Shown here: positions 19,141 through 27,697 of the stretch, one piece after another
Layout of the letters: each line of letters begins with the position of its first letter
Numbering within the stretch: the stretch's first letter is position 1
Source: Duodenibacillus sp.
Lineage (GTDB): Bacteria > Pseudomonadota > Gammaproteobacteria > Burkholderiales > Burkholderiaceae_F
Assembly: GCA_017628205.1 (NCBI GenBank)
Contig: JAGBZO010000020.1
Coordinates: forward strand, 89,935 to 153,934
Length of the DNA stretch: 64,000 bases
Direction: 5' to 3'
The notes under the pieces: generated by a model
Databases searched by the model: none
Seen by the model: only the letters and a program-made list of their open reading frames with translations
What the model was told of the DNA's origin: nothing
Position numbers and translations under genes: made by a program

Positions 19141-20118
19141 ATGCCGTTGGTAGAGTCTGAATACAGGGCCCCTAGATGGTTGCGCGGCGGACATTTGCAA
19201 ACGATCGTTCCGGCCAAGTTTTTTTCAAGACCGAGCGTCGAGTATCGTCGAGAATTGGTGGAAACGCCTGACGGTGACGTACGGGCGTTTGATTGGGTGC
19301 AAAACGAACCGTCGGATCCGTCGGCTCCCGTTCTAGTGCATTTTCACGGGCTGGAGGGGTCGAGTCGAAGTCACTACGCCGAGATGTTGATGCATTCCGT
19401 CGCCCAAAGAGGATGGCGCGGCGTGGTCGCGCAGTTTCGAGGGTGTGGCGGAGTTTCCAACCGTTTGCCTCGAGCCTATTTTGCCGGGGATGTCGACGAC
19501 GCTCAATGGGCTCTCGATTTAGTGCACGATCGATTTAAGGACGCGCCGATTTTTGCTGTTGGGGTGAGTTTGGGAGGCAATCAACTGGCCAAACTATTGG
19601 GCGATCGACCGACTCAAATATCGTATGTGCAAGCGGCGGCCAGTATTTCGGCGCCGGTTGATTTGGTTGCCGGCAGCGAAAATTTGCGAGACGGTTTCAA
19701 CCGACTGTATGCGGCCAACTTTTTGTCAACCTTGCGGGAGAAAGTCAAAGAGAAGGCCGCGCTTTTTCCCGGATTGATTGATTATGCGGCTGCTCTCAAG
19801 AGCAAAACGTTGTATGAGTTTGACGAAGCGTTTACGGCGCCTCTTCACGGTTTTTCCACTGCCATGGAGTATTGGACGGCGTGTTCCGCAAAACAGGTAT
19901 TAAAAGATGTTAAAACGCCTCTTTTGTTGTTAAATGCGAAGAATGATCCATTTCTCCCTGCTTGGGCGTTGCCAACGCTGGACGATGTCAGTGAAAGCGT
20001 TTGGTTGGAACAACCCGAAGAGGGCGGCCACGTCGGTTTTCCAACGGGAGGATTTCCTGGCGAAATGAACTTCTTGCCCAACAGAGTTTTGAGTTTCCTC
20101 GAGCGTTTTTTGCCCTAG
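19141..20118 (+). CDS. YheT-family alpha/beta hydrolase
   Basis: 325-residue hydrolase of the YheT/ABHD group. It has the N-terminal RAPRWLRGGHLQTIVPAKFF block typical of YheT, the oxyanion segment FHGLEGSSRSHY, the nucleophile elbow VGVSLGGNQ, and late in the protein the Asp of LLLNAKNDPFLP and a His in GGHVGFP. All catalytic residues are present. The ATG follows AAGGA by eight bases. Substrate unknown; related proteins act on esters. It is monocistronic with a strong terminator. Confidence 0.88.
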   Translation: MPLVESEYRAPRWLRGGHLQTIVPAKFFSRPSVEYRRELVETPDGDVRAFDWVQNEPSDPSAPVLVHFHGLEGSSRSHYAEMLMHSVAQRGWRGVVAQFRGCGGVSNRLPRAYFAGDVDDAQWALDLVHDRFKDAPIFAVGVSLGGNQLAKLLGDRPTQISYVQAAASISAPVDLVAGSENLRDGFNRLYAANFLSTLREKVKEKAALFPGLIDYAAALKSKTLYEFDEAFTAPLHGFSTAMEYWTACSAKQVLKDVKTPLLLLNAKNDPFLPAWALPTLDDVSESVWLEQPEEGGHVGFPTGGFPGEMNFLPNRVLSFLERFLP

Positions 20119-20133
20119 AAGGGGAGGGCTCAT

Positions 20134-20174
20134 AAAACAAACGGATTGACGTCTAAGGTCAATCCGTTTGTTTT
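20134..20174. terminator. Bidirectional terminator, YheT-like/YecA-like genes
   Basis: Perfect 17-base arms (AAAACAAACGGATTGAC and its complement) around a 7-base loop, between two convergent genes, with A- and T-rich ends serving both strands. Confidence 0.92.
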
Positions 20175-20193
20175 GGTATGTCACTGCATGAAG

Positions 20194-20859
20194 TTAGCGA
20201 CGCTTGTTCGAGCGGGGACGCTGTTGTTTTTGTTGCGCGGCAATGTCTTCGGCGCGCGTGACTTCGGCAATTTCTTGAACACAGGCTTCAAGATCGGCCA
20301 CGGCTTCGTCCAAATTTAAAAAGGCGACGGATTCGTCAATATCGCTGAGAATCGAGTGCGTCTCTTCATCGGCGTCTTCTTCGTCTTTGGTTTCGTAACG
20401 AAGAATGCCGACCAAGGCGGCCTGAACGGCTTTACTTTGGTTCTTGAGTAACTCGGGCCACATGGAGCAAGCGGCGGAGAAGCCGTTGGAAAAGCTGCTC
20501 AACGCTTCGATGCTTTCGGGGCCGTCGACGGGATTGCCTTCGTCGTCTTCCGCTTCGTAAATGATCGGATCAATCGGCTTTTCGTTCAAAATGGCGGCCT
20601 CGAGTTGGCCCCCTCGACGCAAAATGAGTTTGCGAAGCTCGCTTTGTTCCGGCTCTTTCAAATGAGCACGTTCACGCCCTTCCATATCGAAAATCAAGGG
20701 CATCCAATCTTGCTGCTCGGGAGGGTTCTTCATCAGCGCCAAGGCGGTCAGATAACCGTCTAGCATGTCCGCTTCCATAGGGATGAAGGGTTCGGGAATC
20801 TTTGCAAGAAGCTCGCCCAAACGATCGATTTCATCAAGAGAAAGAGTCGCGAGAGCCAT
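20194..20859 (-). CDS. YecA/YgfB-family (UPF0149) protein
   Basis: 221-residue protein of the UPF0149 group. The hallmark is the N-terminal helical region with PMEADMLDGYLTALALMKNPPEQQDWMPLIF and the central ALSSFSNGFSAACSMWPELL. It ends in a Gln/Arg-rich basic tail (KQQRPRSNKRR) instead of the SEC-C zinc motif found in some members. Molecular role is unknown. It starts 26 bases after ptsI and is probably the last gene of the PTS operon. Confidence 0.82.
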   Translation of the reverse strand: MALATLSLDEIDRLGELLAKIPEPFIPMEADMLDGYLTALALMKNPPEQQDWMPLIFDMEGRERAHLKEPEQSELRKLILRRGGQLEAAILNEKPIDPIIYEAEDDEGNPVDGPESIEALSSFSNGFSAACSMWPELLKNQSKAVQAALVGILRYETKDEEDADEETHSILSDIDESVAFLNLDEAVADLEACVQEIAEVTRAEDIAAQQKQQRPRSNKRR

Positions 20860-20885
20860 AAATGTCGTATTCCTATAAAGATGTA

Positions 20886-22745
20886 TTAGTTGCAGGGCGT
20901 CGCACTCACCACGTCATGGATGTGCTGCAGGTTGGTCATGCGATGGACGCGGGCGACAAGCGCCTTGGCTTTGGACGCGTCCACGTTGAGCAACGCCTCT
21001 TTAATGGGCAAAATGCGTCCGCTTTCCATAGAGAAGGAACGTAGCCCCATCCCGAGCAATAATCGGGCCATGACGGGGTCGCCGGCAATTTCACCGCAAA
21101 CGCAGACCTCTTTCTTGGCGCGAATGGCGGTCTGAATCGTTTTGTAGAGTAACGACAGCACGGCCGGATGCATCGGATCGTAGAGTTCGCTGACTTCTGG
21201 ATCATGACGGTCCACAGCCAAGGTGTATTGCACCAGGTCGTTCGTACCGATGCTCACGAAATCCAGTTTTTTCAAAAAGGCCGAAATCATCAACGCGGCG
21301 GCAGGAACTTCAATCATTCCGCCGATGCGAATGTGCTCCGCATAGGGAACGCCTTTTTCTTTCAACTCTTGTTGTGCTTGGGCGATATAGGTGCGCGTGA
21401 TGTCGATTTCGGTCGTTCGCGTCAACATGGGCAGCAAAATACGCACGTCCGCATCAACCGCAGCTCTCAAAATGGCTTTGAGCTGATCGATGAAAACGCG
21501 CGAGTGCGCCATGCTGAAACGAATGGCACGCAAGCCCAATGCAGGATTGGGGGCCGGTTCGGTGCTGGCGCCCATCGATTCGAGAGCTTCGTCCGAAGGG
21601 AGTTTGTCACCGCCCAAGTCCATGGTTCGAATCGTAACGGGTTTGCCTTTCATCGCGCGAATGACGCGAAGGTACGTTTCGTATTGCTCGTCTTCGCTAG
21701 GCAAACTGGGGCGATTCATGAACAAAAATTCGGAGCGAAACAGACCGACGCCATTGGCTTGCACGTGAACGGCATCGAGCACGTCTTCGGGCAAGGCGAT
21801 GTTGGCCAACAGCTCGAACGGTTGCCCGTCCAAGGAAACGTTTTTCTTGTTGCGCAAACGACGTTGACGGTTTTTGGTTGCCGTCAACTCGCGAATGCGG
21901 GTGGCCACCGTCGGAAGCGATGTGGAATCTGGGTGAGCGATCAAGATGCCTTTGTCCGCATCCAACAAAACAACGTCGTCGTTTTGAATGTGTTCGGTGA
22001 CTCCGGGGACGCTTACCAACGAAGGGATTTCGAGCGATCGGGCCAAAATGGCGGTATGCGATGTTTGCGAACCCGTTTCCGTAATGAGTCCGGCAATGGA
22101 AACGTCGCGACGACGCTTCAAAATCAAAATGTCGGTCGGATTCAAATCGCGGGCGATCAAAATGATTTTGCCTTCGCTCATGGTGCGAGACAGCGTATCG
22201 GCGGGACGGCGGCGGCCGCTCAATTCGCGCTGGATACGTTCAATAACCTGAGCAATGTCCTCCACGCGTTCGGCCAAATATTCGTCGTCAATGGCTTCGA
22301 AGGCTTTGCGAATTTCTTCAAGTCGTATGGCCAACGCCCATTCGGCGTTAATCAAACGTTCGCGAATGATGTTTTGCGTTTCGCTGATTAACGATTCGTC
22401 ATTGAGAATTTGGCGATGCAGATCGACAAAGGCCAGGGCTTCCGTCATCGCATCGGAGAAAGAGGCGTTGTTCGCTAATTCGTCCAATTCTTTGGACACG
22501 CGAGAAATAGCGGCGCGCAAACGCGTGAACTCCGCTCGCGTTTGAGGCTTGTCGATTGAAAAGTGAGGAACTTCGAGTTCGCCCTCGGACAGAATTTGGG
22601 CTTGACCGAGCGCCACCCCGTTAAAGACTGTTACGCCGCTGAATTGAATGGGGGGTTCGATCTCGTGTTCTGCTTGTTCCGGAGGCAAGGCGTTTTCATC
22701 AGAGGTGCCGCGGGCATCGCTTTCAGAGTCGACTACCATCATCAT
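20886..22745 (-). CDS. ptsI: PTS enzyme I (PEP-protein phosphotransferase)
   Basis: Takes phosphate from phosphoenolpyruvate and passes it to HPr. The 619 residues are about 40 longer than usual because of an acidic N-terminal extension of roughly 33 residues before FSGVTVFNGVALG. The active-site histidine lies in GSQTSHTAILARS; the PEP-binding arginines are in the RTMDLGGDKLPSDE and ALGLRAIRFS blocks; the catalytic Cys is in CVCGEIAGDP. The ATG overlaps the HPr stop (ATGA), with two further in-frame ATGs just after it. No sugar-specific EIIB/C genes are in the window, so a regulatory PTS is likely. Confidence 0.95.
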   Translation of the reverse strand: MMMVVDSESDARGTSDENALPPEQAEHEIEPPIQFSGVTVFNGVALGQAQILSEGELEVPHFSIDKPQTRAEFTRLRAAISRVSKELDELANNASFSDAMTEALAFVDLHRQILNDESLISETQNIIRERLINAEWALAIRLEEIRKAFEAIDDEYLAERVEDIAQVIERIQRELSGRRRPADTLSRTMSEGKIILIARDLNPTDILILKRRRDVSIAGLITETGSQTSHTAILARSLEIPSLVSVPGVTEHIQNDDVVLLDADKGILIAHPDSTSLPTVATRIRELTATKNRQRRLRNKKNVSLDGQPFELLANIALPEDVLDAVHVQANGVGLFRSEFLFMNRPSLPSEDEQYETYLRVIRAMKGKPVTIRTMDLGGDKLPSDEALESMGASTEPAPNPALGLRAIRFSMAHSRVFIDQLKAILRAAVDADVRILLPMLTRTTEIDITRTYIAQAQQELKEKGVPYAEHIRIGGMIEVPAAALMISAFLKKLDFVSIGTNDLVQYTLAVDRHDPEVSELYDPMHPAVLSLLYKTIQTAIRAKKEVCVCGEIAGDPVMARLLLGMGLRSFSMESGRILPIKEALLNVDASKAKALVARVHRMTNLQHIHDVVSATPCN

Positions 22746-23011
22746 TCATCCTCGCCAAAACGCGATTGGATCAAAGCTACCAGAGAGTCCAGAGCCGCCG
22801 CTTCGTTAATGCCGTCGGTCACGATCGTAATTTCGTCGCCACACTTGGCGGCGATCGTCATGACGGAAAGGATGGATTTTGCATCAATCGTTTTATCTCC
22901 CTTGGTGATCGTACACGAGCACTCGAATAAGGAAGCCGTTTTGGTTAACAGGGCAGCCGGTCGGGCATGAATGCCCAACTTATTGCAGATAGTTACGGTA
23001 CGCGTCAGCAT
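22742..23011 (-). CDS. ptsH: Phosphocarrier protein HPr
   Basis: 89-residue HPr with the phosphorylated His in GIHARPAA and a serine in DAKSILSVMTIAA that matches the HprK-type regulatory Ser46 environment. Betaproteobacteria usually encode HprK, so serine phosphorylation is possible, although hprK is not in this window. It lies nine bases after the EIIA gene and overlaps ptsI. Confidence 0.95.
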   Translation of the reverse strand: MLTRTVTICNKLGIHARPAALLTKTASLFECSCTITKGDKTIDAKSILSVMTIAAKCGDEITIVTDGINEAAALDSLVALIQSRFGEDE

Positions 23012-23020
23012 AAGGCGATA

Positions 23021-23416
23021 TCAAGAAGCGGTTTTTTCGGCAATGCTGCTGATGCCGGCATTTTTAACCAGATCGACGAGTTCGGACAGATCGGCATCGG
23101 AGTGGCACACGGCGGTCAACAACATCGCTAAATTGACGCCGGCGATGACGACCGTATTGGCATGAACCAACATGCGATGTGCGATATTGCTCGGAGTTGC
23201 GCCAATGACATCCGTCAAAACCAACGTCTGAGCACCCTGAGAGGGCAGGCGAGCGCTAACCATGCTACTGACGGCATCGATATCGGCATCCGGCTGAACG
23301 TCAAAGGCCAAAATACGACCCTCTACGCGACTGTCGCAGGCATAGACATGCTGAGTGCATTGTTTCAATGCGCTGGCAAGGGGCGCGTGAGCAATCACGG
23401 CGATGGTAACGGACAC
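23021..23416 (-). CDS. PTS EIIA, mannose family
   Basis: 131-residue EIIA-Man-type domain protein. The phospho-accepting His is in VIAHAPLASAL near residue 9, and the LVLTDVIGATPSNIA segment is typical of the fold. Start is GTG, eight bases after AAGG. There are no EIIB, EIIC or EIID partners nearby, matching the 'manX-ptsH-ptsI' regulatory phosphorelay of Betaproteobacteria rather than sugar uptake. First gene of the operon. Confidence 0.88.
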   Translation of the reverse strand: MSVTIAVIAHAPLASALKQCTQHVYACDSRVEGRILAFDVQPDADIDAVSSMVSARLPSQGAQTLVLTDVIGATPSNIAHRMLVHANTVVIAGVNLAMLLTAVCHSDADLSELVDLVKNAGISSIAEKTAS

Positions 23417-23585
23417 AATGGAGACCTTAAAAAAACTTGAACGTTACACAGTCTACCTGAGACGGTGCTAAGCTGAAAATAATTGACCGAAAAGATCCGA
23501 GATGTTTGAGTCAAACGTTGGACGAAGACGAAAATTAATCTCTTGATGCGGCGCAATAAGTAGTACTACGAAGAGGAGGCTAAAG

Positions 23586-23960
23586 ATGGGATTGCTCGAG
23601 TTCAGATCGCCGGCTGCCGGCGGGTTTTTCATGATGCCCGATACGTTTCGAGCGGTGTGCAAAGTGTTGGATAAGGACTACGCTGCCGAAGGGTGTTGGC
23701 TCCCGGAAGATCTGCCGAAAATTTTGCAACTGATCGAGCAAGAGGTCGCCCGCGAAAAAGTGTTGCTCGACGCTCAAAAAGCAAAGAGAGAAGAACGGGA
23801 ACGGGCAGGCCGCTCGGCCTTCCTTTCATATGAGGAAGAAGAAGAGGAAAAGAAGCTCATGCAGCGCGTCAGTTTTGCCATGCGGGTCTTTCCTCTCACC
23901 GAAATGTTGCGAGCGGCCATCAAGAAGGAGGCCAAGGTGATGTGGGGCGTTCCGTATTGA
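23586..23960 (+). CDS. DUF1840 domain-containing protein
   Basis: 124-residue cytoplasmic protein recognised as DUF1840 by the N-terminal pattern LLEFRSPAAGGFFMMPDTFRAV and the following KDYAAEGCWLPEDLPKIL...EQEV helix. The centre has a highly charged stretch (YEEEEEEKK). A strong GGAGG ribosome site precedes the ATG. Function unknown. It converges on trkH with no gap and no terminator between. Confidence 0.8.
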   Translation: MGLLEFRSPAAGGFFMMPDTFRAVCKVLDKDYAAEGCWLPEDLPKILQLIEQEVAREKVLLDAQKAKREERERAGRSAFLSYEEEEEEKKLMQRVSFAMRVFPLTEMLRAAIKKEAKVMWGVPY

Positions 23961-25433
23961 TTACAGACGCCAAAAAGCTCTCGTAAACAGAACGAATACG
24001 GTCATCATTTCCAAACGACCGACCAACATGCAAAAAGAGCATAACCAGAGTTGGAAGTCGGAGAGTTGCGCGAACGTGCCGGTCGGGCCTACCACGCCCA
24101 GACCCGGCCCCGTATTCGTCAGGCAGGCGATGATGGCGGACGTAGCGGTCACAAGATCCAACCCCGTAGCCATCATCACGATGGCCCCCAAAAGGATCAG
24201 CACGATCCAGAGCTGAGAGTAGGCAACAGCCTGAGAAACAACGCGATTCGAGATGGAACCGCCGCCGATGGAAAGAGGAACTACGGCCTTCGGGTGTAAA
24301 AGCAAGGTGAATTCGCGCAACGTTTGCTTGAGCAAAATGATGGAGCGAAGCATTTTGATGCCGCCGCCGGTGCTTCCGCCGCATGTTGAGAAACACGCGC
24401 AAGCCAACATCAGAATCGGGGTGGCGATGGGCCACAGGTTGTAGTCCGACGTAGAAAAGCCTGTCGTCGAAATGGTACTGATCACGTTGAAAGCGGCGTG
24501 TCGCAATGCAACGTCCCAACTTGAGTAGTACGCACTGTCCCACAAGATCAGTGTGACAGTGCTGACCGCCACAACGCAAATGCCAAGCCAGCAAAGAAAC
24601 TCGACGTTATGCAGATAAGGAATGACGGAGCGCTTTCTTAGAGCGACAAAGTGCAGGGAAAAGCTGGCTCCGCAAATGAACATGAAGAAAATGGCAACGC
24701 ATTCGATTGTGTCGCTGTTCCAGTACCCGAAACTGGCGTCGTGCGATGAGAAACCACCCAAGCTGACGGTAGTGAAGGCATGTAAAAGGGCGTCAAAGAC
24801 GCTCATGCCGGCGATGATATACGCTAGCACGCAGGCGACGGTAAGCGTCAAATAGATCCACCACAGGCCTTTGGCAGTATCGGCAATACGGGGTGTCAAC
24901 TTGCTGTCTTTCATCGGGCCGGACGCTTCGGCTTTGAAGATCTGAGCTCCCCCGACGCCTAACAGCGGCAAAATGGCGACGGCCAACACCAAGATCCCCA
25001 TGCCGCCGATCCAACTCAAAAAACAGCGCCAAAAATTAATGGATTGGGGCAAAGTGTCCAGACCGGTCAAAACGGTGGCGCAGGTGGTGGTCGTTCCGCT
25101 GATGGCCTCAAAATAGGCGTGCGTAAAACTCAAACCGGGCAGACTGACATACAGCGGAATGCTGGCGAACAATGGAATGCAGGCCCAAATGATGGTGGCC
25201 AACAAAAAACCGTCGCGAGCTACAAGCTCGCGTTTGTTTTTGTTTGTCAAGAAAAACAAAAACACGCCGACAATAAAGGTTACGAACGCACCATATCCGA
25301 ATCCCGTCACGCTCGGTTCGTCGTTGACGACGGCCAAGGTCAGAGGCAATAGCATGATGACAGCAAATGCCGTCAGTACGGCCCCCGTGATGTTGAGAAC
25401 AGGAAATAGGATATATCGTAGGTTGGAGAACAT
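23961..25433 (-). CDS. trkH: Trk potassium uptake, channel subunit
   Basis: Potassium-translocating membrane protein of about 490 residues. Four pore-loop motifs are visible in order: TTTCATVLTGLD, TTVSLGGFSSHD, STISTTGFSTSDY and CLTNTGPGLGVVGP, each supplying the conserved filter Gly. The ATG at 25433 (MFSNLRYILFPVLN) lies seven bases after the trkA stop; an upstream ATG at 25478 would overlap trkA and is less likely. Forms the Trk system with TrkA, encoded just before it. Confidence 0.94.
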   Translation of the reverse strand: MFSNLRYILFPVLNITGAVLTAFAVIMLLPLTLAVVNDEPSVTGFGYGAFVTFIVGVFLFFLTNKNKRELVARDGFLLATIIWACIPLFASIPLYVSLPGLSFTHAYFEAISGTTTTCATVLTGLDTLPQSINFWRCFLSWIGGMGILVLAVAILPLLGVGGAQIFKAEASGPMKDSKLTPRIADTAKGLWWIYLTLTVACVLAYIIAGMSVFDALLHAFTTVSLGGFSSHDASFGYWNSDTIECVAIFFMFICGASFSLHFVALRKRSVIPYLHNVEFLCWLGICVVAVSTVTLILWDSAYYSSWDVALRHAAFNVISTISTTGFSTSDYNLWPIATPILMLACACFSTCGGSTGGGIKMLRSIILLKQTLREFTLLLHPKAVVPLSIGGGSISNRVVSQAVAYSQLWIVLILLGAIVMMATGLDLVTATSAIIACLTNTGPGLGVVGPTGTFAQLSDFQLWLCSFCMLVGRLEMMTVFVLFTRAFWRL

Positions 25434-25440
25434 AGGGCGA

Positions 25441-26835
25441 TTAGAAGAAACCGACGTCCACGGTAAAGAGCGATTCAACCTTGGGAATGAGTCGCTTGTT
25501 CGATACGAACAAAATGACGCGATCGTCCGTTTGGATTTCCAACGAGGGTTCGCCCATCAAGACGCGAGGTTCATCTACGCCGACCTCACGCACGATGGCG
25601 GCGACGGAAACGCCGTCGGGCAGTTGCAATTGTTTGATTTTGCGACCGACGACTTTGGAACTCTTTTTGTCGCCGTGCGCAACCATTTCAAGAGCTTCGG
25701 CAACGCCACGACGGAGACTGTGCGCGGCGATCACGTCGCCGCGTCGGACATGTTTGAGCAGTTCCCCGTGCGTGGCTTGCGTCATCGAAACGGTGATGTC
25801 GATTTGAGTGCCTTGCATCAGGTCTGCATAAGTTTGTCGGTTGATTAGGGCGATAACGCGACGAGCCCCTAATTTCTTTGCCAATAATGAGCTGAGAATG
25901 TTGTTTTCGTCATCTCGTCCAAGGGCAATGAAAAGATCGCACGTGTCGATCCCGGCTTCGTCGAGAATCGTTTCGTCGGTAATCGAGCCGGTCAAAATAA
26001 TCGAATTTTCAGGGATTTTTTCCGCCAGATTGCGACTGCGCTTGTTGTCAGATTCGATGATTTTGATGTTGACAGCACGAGACGGGATGACACGGGCCAG
26101 TTGCAAGGCCAGTTGCAAATTGCCGCCGATAATGATGTTTTTGTTCGGTCTCTCGTTGCGACGGAACTCGCCTGCAACTCGTCGAATATCTCGCGTTGCG
26201 GACAAAACGATCACTTCGTCACCGCTTTCGATAACGGTGTCGGCGGAAATGTCCAAGTGACGATTGCGTCGGAAAACAGAGACGATTCGGGCCGGAACAT
26301 TGGGGAGGTGCACGGCCAGTTCTCGAATCGGGCGACCGACCAAGGGACTGCCGGCAATTGCACGCACGGCGATCAACGAGGCTTTTCCATCGGCGAATTC
26401 AATGATTTGCAGCGCTTCGGGGAAGTCGATCAAATGTTTGATGCTGTTCGTAATGGCTTCTTCGGGCCAAATGGCGCTCGTAATTTCAAAGCCTTCTTCA
26501 GCGAGCAGGCGAGGATATGCGCGCAACTCGCTGTTACGTACGCGAGCCACTCGAGTCGGAATGTTGAATAGACGAGCGGCCAGCAAACTGACCACCAGAT
26601 TTGTTTCGTCGCTGGCCGTTACGGCAACCAACATGTCCGCATCGGCAGCGCCGGCATCTGCCAAAATACTGGGAGATGTCGCGTCACCGATGATGCCTCT
26701 TAAATCCAGAGTGTCTTGAAGTTGTTCAATGCGACGGGCATCACGGTCGATCACCGTAATGTCGTTCGCTTCACTCACGAGACTTTCGGCAACGGAAGAT
26801 CCGATGCGTCCGGCCCCGATAATGATGATATGCAT
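25441..26835 (-). CDS. trkA: Trk potassium uptake, NAD-binding regulatory subunit
   Basis: 464-residue cytoplasmic ring protein with two RCK modules: GAGRIGSSVAESL with VIDRD in the first half and GGNLQLALQLARV with KIIESD in the second, each followed by an RCK_C lobe. It gates TrkH in response to nucleotides. It starts six bases after the NtrX-like regulator, so the pair of signalling genes and the potassium genes form one transcriptional group. Confidence 0.95.
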   Translation of the reverse strand: MHIIIIGAGRIGSSVAESLVSEANDITVIDRDARRIEQLQDTLDLRGIIGDATSPSILADAGAADADMLVAVTASDETNLVVSLLAARLFNIPTRVARVRNSELRAYPRLLAEEGFEITSAIWPEEAITNSIKHLIDFPEALQIIEFADGKASLIAVRAIAGSPLVGRPIRELAVHLPNVPARIVSVFRRNRHLDISADTVIESGDEVIVLSATRDIRRVAGEFRRNERPNKNIIIGGNLQLALQLARVIPSRAVNIKIIESDNKRSRNLAEKIPENSIILTGSITDETILDEAGIDTCDLFIALGRDDENNILSSLLAKKLGARRVIALINRQTYADLMQGTQIDITVSMTQATHGELLKHVRRGDVIAAHSLRRGVAEALEMVAHGDKKSSKVVGRKIKQLQLPDGVSVAAIVREVGVDEPRVLMGEPSLEIQTDDRVILFVSNKRLIPKVESLFTVDVGFF

Positions 26836-26841
26836 AAGCGA

Positions 26842-27561
26842 TTATGCGGCGGGATCCGAATGGCCGGCCGACGGTTCCTTTTCAGTGTGTTCTTTGTGAG
26901 ACACACGCGGGATTTCCATGTTGAGGGCCTTCAATTTGCGATACAGGTGGGTTCGTTCCAAGCCTGCACGACGAGCAACGCGCGTCATCTGACAGCCTTC
27001 ATAATTCATGATGGCGGTCAAATAGGCACGTTCGGCCGTTTCGCGGACTTCGCGCAACGACATGTTGAAGTCGATGACGACACCGGTATCGGGAACTTCA
27101 ATTTTTGGCAAAGAGACGGGGGCCGGAGCGACGGGCGGCGGTGCGGGCGGCGGCGGTTCCTCAACGGGTCGATAGCTGGCGAACGTTCGAATGCGTTGAT
27201 GTACTTCGAGGCCGTGTCGAACGGAATTGAGCAGGCGTTGCATGGAAATCGGTTTTTCCAAGAAAGCCAATGCTCCGAATTTTGTTGCTTCAACGGCGGT
27301 ATCGATGGTGGCGTGACCACTCATCATAATCACGGGGCAAGACAGCTGTTTCTTGACGCCCCACTCTTTGAGCAACGAAACGCCATCCGTATCGGGCATC
27401 CAAATATCGAGCAGGATCAGATCAAAGGATTCCTGACAAACGAACTTGCGAGCGGTTTCCGCATTTTCCGCTACGGTGACTGCATAGCCCTCATCCGACA
27501 AAATATCGGATAGCAGTTCGCGAATACCAACTTCGTCATCGACAACCAAAATCTGAGCCAT
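26842..27561 (-). CDS. NtrX-like response regulator lacking the AAA+ domain
   Basis: 239-residue regulator. Residues 1-120 are a receiver domain with the phospho-acceptor Asp52 in LILLDIWMPDTDG, the Thr/Ser in MMSGHAT and Lys in FLEKP. A proline-rich linker (about residues 132-150) leads directly to a Fis-type helix-turn-helix near residues 185-225 (NYEGCQMTRVARRAGLERTH). NtrX/NtrC proteins normally carry about 240 residues of sigma-54 AAA+ ATPase between these parts; here it is absent, without signs of frameshift. It is therefore probably a direct DNA-binding regulator. Partner is the NtrY-like kinase upstream. Confidence 0.85.
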   Translation of the reverse strand: MAQILVVDDEVGIRELLSDILSDEGYAVTVAENAETARKFVCQESFDLILLDIWMPDTDGVSLLKEWGVKKQLSCPVIMMSGHATIDTAVEATKFGALAFLEKPISMQRLLNSVRHGLEVHQRIRTFASYRPVEEPPPPAPPPVAPAPVSLPKIEVPDTGVVIDFNMSLREVRETAERAYLTAIMNYEGCQMTRVARRAGLERTHLYRKLKALNMEIPRVSHKEHTEKEPSAGHSDPAA

Positions 27562-27697
27562 TGCCTAGAACCCCTTCGGAGGAGCAAAAAATTGAGATAA
27601 GACAACGAATTTTACTCAAAAAAATCAGCAGACTATGACGGCAGTCGCGAAGTTTTGAGTAGAAAGCCTTGATACAGCTCAGTATTAGATAAAAAAG

